Source: Solirubrobacteraceae bacterium | GTDB lineage: Bacteria > Actinomycetota > Thermoleophilia > Solirubrobacterales > Solirubrobacteraceae | NCBI GenBank assembly: GCA_025928415.1 | Contig: JAICJK010000088.1 | Coordinates: 1 to 8,111 of the forward strand | Direction of reading: 5' to 3' | Length of the DNA: 8,111 nt | In this document: positions 6,711-8,111 of the stretch, in pieces | How positions within the stretch are numbered: position 1 is the stretch's first letter | Layout: each line of letters starts with the position of its first letter | Program-made: the position numbers and the translations under genes | Notes under the pieces: model-generated | Database searches by the model: none | What the model saw: the letters and a program-made list of their open reading frames with translations, nothing else | Told to the model about the DNA's origin: nothing

Positions 6711-7791
6711 CGAGCAGGCGGTCGAGGTCCGCCGAGGAGTTCCACGCGCCCACGGACGCCCGGAGGTAGGGCGTCCCGGGCAGCGCGCGCACCACGACGC
6801 CCGCCGCCGTCAGCCGCTCCAGCGCGGCGTCCGGGTCGGCCTCCTCCCAGGCGACGATCGTCGTCGCGTCCCGCGGCACGACGCGGCGGCCCGCGTCCTG
6901 GAGGCCGCGGGCGAGCGCGGCCGCCTGGGCGGCGGCCCGGGCGTGGACGTCCGGCCAGCCTGCGTCCTCGAGGACCGCGGCCGACGCGGCCGCCGCCCGC
7001 AGCACCTGCGTGGACTGCGCGAAGGTGTCGTGCGCCCGGGCGTCGGGCCAGGGGCGGGCGTCGAGGCCCTCCGAGGGATCCGCGAGGTTGGGGTAGGTGG
7101 GGCCGATCGGCGCCAGGCGGTCGCGCCAGCGCGGCGCGACCCACAGCATGCCGGTGCCGACGGGCCCGCAGAGCCACTTCTGCCCGGCGCCCGCGTAGAA
7201 CGCGCAGCCCAGCGCGCCGAGGTCGATCGGCACCGCGCCCGCGCCCTGGGCGCCGTCGAGCAGCACGGGGATCTCGCGCCCGACCTCGGCGAGGCCCGCG
7301 GGCGCCAGCCGCCCGGTGATCCAGCTCACGTGCGAGCAGGCGACGAGCCTCGTGCGGGCGGGGTCGACCGCGTCGGCGAGCGCCTCGAGCGGCGCGGTGC
7401 GCACCTCGATCCCGAGCGTGCGCCGTGCGGCGGCCAGCGGCCCGAGCAGGCCGGGGTGCTCGTCGGGCGCCGTGAGCACCTCGTCGCCGGGCCGCAGGCC
7501 GAGGCCGGCCAGCACGCGCACCATCCCCTCGCTCGTGGCGGTAGTCAGCGCGACGTCGCTCCGGTCGGCGCCCAACGCGGCGGCGTAGCGATCGCGCAGG
7601 TCCTCCTTGGCCGCCTGCATCGCCTCGAAGTACGCCTTGCCGCGGCCCTGCTCGGCCGACCGCAGCGCGCTGTCGGCGCCGGAGCGCAGCGCCTGCGCGG
7701 CCAGCGGCCCGCACGTGCCGGCGTTGAGGTAGGCGACCTGCTCGAAGACGGGGAACTGCTCGCGGAGCGCCTCGACCGGGGTGATGGGCAC
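6700..7791 (-). CDS. Class V aminotransferase-fold PLP enzyme (cysteine desulfurase/C-S lyase/epimerase-like)
   Basis: A 363-residue cytoplasmic PLP enzyme of fold type I. It opens with FPVFEQVAYLNAGTCGPL (13-30), the usual 'lyase/epimerase' N-terminus. His112 in DEHPG is in the place of the ring-stacking histidine. LLDGAQGAGAVPIDL (177-191) supplies Asp179, which pairs with the pyridine nitrogen, and Gln182. GAGQKWLCGPVGTG (201-214) carries the Schiff-base Lys205. The end (RALPGTPYLRASVGAWN, 335-351) supplies the likely carboxylate-binding Arg344. No cysteine is present in the C-terminal part where SufS/IscS proteins have the persulfide cysteine, so a true desulfurase is unlikely; C-S lyase, EgtE-like or epimerase/aminotransferase activity fits better. 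The start is GTG 7791: the protein's conserved region begins about 10 residues in, and an upstream extension would run into the neighbouring gene. It has its own candidate promoter. Confidence 0.92.
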   Translation of the reverse strand: MPITPVEALREQFPVFEQVAYLNAGTCGPLAAQALRSGADSALRSAEQGRGKAYFEAMQAAKEDLRDRYAAALGADRSDVALTTATSEGMVRVLAGLGLRPGDEVLTAPDEHPGLLGPLAAARRTLGIEVRTAPLEALADAVDPARTRLVACSHVSWITGRLAPAGLAEVGREIPVLLDGAQGAGAVPIDLGALGCAFYAGAGQKWLCGPVGTGMLWVAPRWRDRLAPIGPTYPNLADPSEGLDARPWPDARAHDTFAQSTQVLRAAAASAAVLEDAGWPDVHARAAAQAAALARGLQDAGRRVVPRDATTIVAWEEADPDAALERLTAAGVVVRALPGTPYLRASVGAWNSSADLDRLLAAL

Positions 7792-7797
7792 GGCGCC

Positions 7798-7803
7798 ACG
7801 ATA
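7798..7803 (-). promoter_or_regulatory. Candidate -10 box of a leaderless promoter for the class V PLP enzyme
   Basis: Read on the minus strand, TATCGT (TANNNT) ends 6 bases before the GTG start at 7791, which would put the transcription start at the start codon. No Shine-Dalgarno sequence lies in front of the GTG, which agrees with a leaderless message. No clear TTGAC-like -35 is visible at 17-19 bases upstream, so the site may depend on an activator or another sigma factor, or may be chance. Confidence 0.45.
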
Positions 7804-7808
7804 TCCCG

Positions 7809-7875
7809 CGCGATCGCGCGGCGATTGCGCCGCGATGGACCACCCGGGCCCGACGCGATCGCGCGGCGATGGCGC
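7809..7875. repeat. 17-bp direct repeat, 45-bp period, upstream of the PLP enzyme gene
   Basis: CGCGATCGCGCGGCGAT occurs at 7809-7825 and again at 7854-7870. After one mismatch both copies continue with GCGC, giving 22 bases with one difference. The left copy begins with the perfect palindrome CGCGATCGCG. The pair fills most of the 86-base gap between the transglycosylase gene and the PLP enzyme gene, and the copy nearer the PLP gene begins 5 bases upstream of its candidate -10 box. It may be a pair of regulator sites or the trace of a 45-bp tandem duplication. Confidence 0.7.
7817..7834. terminator. Seven-bp all-GC hairpin downstream of the transglycosylase gene
   Basis: CGCGGCG (7817-7823) pairs with CGCCGCG (7828-7834) around the loop ATTG. 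It lies 43 bases beyond the stop of the minus-strand transglycosylase gene and partly overlaps the left copy of the direct repeat. No U-tract follows on the minus strand. It may end that transcript before the PLP enzyme promoter, but could equally be part of a regulator site. Confidence 0.3.
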
Positions 7876-7877
7876 GG

Positions 7878-8111
7878 CTACCGGCCGCAGACCGGCCACG
7901 GCGACGCCCCGGCCCGCGCGTAGAGCGCGGCGGCGCGGCGGTCCTGCTCGGCCTCGGGAGCTGCGGCGGGGTCGCCCGAGCCGCCGACCGACGCCCAGGT
8001 CCCGGAGTCGAACTGGTACTTGCCGCGGAACGTCCCGCCGCCGCCGACCGCGGCGGGGTTGCCGCCGGACTCGCACAGCGCGATCGCCTGGAGGGCGGCG
8101 GGCACGGCGGG
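7878..8111 (-). CDS. Rpf-like transglycosylase domain protein, C-terminal part (5' end outside window)
   Basis: The last 77 codons of a gene entering from the right edge. The fragment is nearly all one transglycosylase-like (resuscitation-promoting-factor-type) domain: AIALCESGGNPAAVG with the predicted catalytic Glu (codon 8070-8072) next to a cysteine, FRGKYQFDSGTWASVGGSG, PEAEQDRRAAALYARAG and the closing SPWPVCG, whose cysteine would pair with the one in CESGG. Such domains cut the glycan strands of peptidoglycan, and in characterised relatives aid regrowth and division. The protein ends right after the domain with TAG (7878-7880), as is usual when the domain is C-terminal. The signal peptide and any coiled-coil or linker region would be outside the window. 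A GTG within the fragment (8103-8105) is very unlikely to be the true start, because no export signal would then exist. Confidence 0.93.
   Translation of the reverse strand, partial: PAVPAALQAIALCESGGNPAAVGGGGTFRGKYQFDSGTWASVGGSGDPAAAPEAEQDRRAAALYARAGASPWPVCGR

Noticed and set aside
4595..7843. Long minus-strand frame across the PHP gene and the PLP enzyme, and a matching plus-strand frame from 4705 to 7923
   Set aside because: Both are alternative-frame shadows rich in Arg and repetitive charged residues; the genuine genes there have clear motifs and export signals.
7811..7870. CRISPR-like array
   Set aside because: Only two copies of a 17-bp repeat exist, GC-rich and partly self-palindromic, with no further units or cas genes nearby.
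7792..8076. Upstream extension of the PLP enzyme by 95 residues
   Set aside because: The added sequence is Arg-rich, overlaps the transglycosylase gene in another frame, and lies before the normal N-terminus of the family; GTG 7791 also fits the promoter spacing.

Overview
The window reads as chromosomal DNA of a very GC-rich actinobacterium, roughly three-quarters G+C by eye. Thermoleophilia, order Solirubrobacterales, is the best guess. That guess rests on three things: the style of the lytic-transglycosylase (Rpf-like) domain at the right edge, secreted proteins ending in arginine-rich beta modules, and start codons sitting about 6-7 nt after a TANNNT -10 box. It is inference from family knowledge, not a database match. 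Coding density is high, no gene-free stretch exceeds about 110 bases, and I see no tRNA, rRNA, CRISPR array, insertion sequence or phage gene.

Left part (1-1642, + strand): the 3' end of an OmpR/PhoB-type response regulator overlaps by four bases (ATGA) with a complete two-transmembrane sensor histidine kinase. Together they form a standard two-component operon whose promoter lies outside the window. A 102-base gap follows, carrying two adjacent GC-rich inverted repeats.

Middle part (1745-6676, + strand): three genes follow. The first encodes a secreted protein of 755 residues with twelve NHL repeats, best explained as two six-bladed beta-propellers, plus a proline-rich linker and a C-terminal beta domain. 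Fourteen bases later comes a RimJ/RimL-type GNAT acetyltransferase starting at GTG. After 40 bases that contain a likely leaderless promoter comes a secreted 687-residue protein built around a PHP-type (CehA/McbA-like) metallohydrolase domain. The NHL and PHP proteins are both exported. The GNAT enzyme is cytoplasmic and may simply be co-transcribed with the NHL gene.

Right part (6700-8111, - strand): a fold-type I, class V PLP-dependent enzyme converges on the PHP gene with 23 bases between the stop codons. Upstream of it, separated by 86 bases that hold a 17-bp direct repeat, a GC hairpin and a candidate leaderless promoter, lies the 3' end of a secreted Rpf-like transglycosylase gene that runs off the window.

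Nothing here is clearly a new multi-gene system. The points most worth a second look are the 12-blade NHL protein with signs of a six-blade duplication, the altered PHP motif II (Asp-Tyr instead of Asp-His), the two candidate leaderless promoters, the direct repeat upstream of the class V enzyme, and that enzyme's apparent lack of a desulfurase cysteine.
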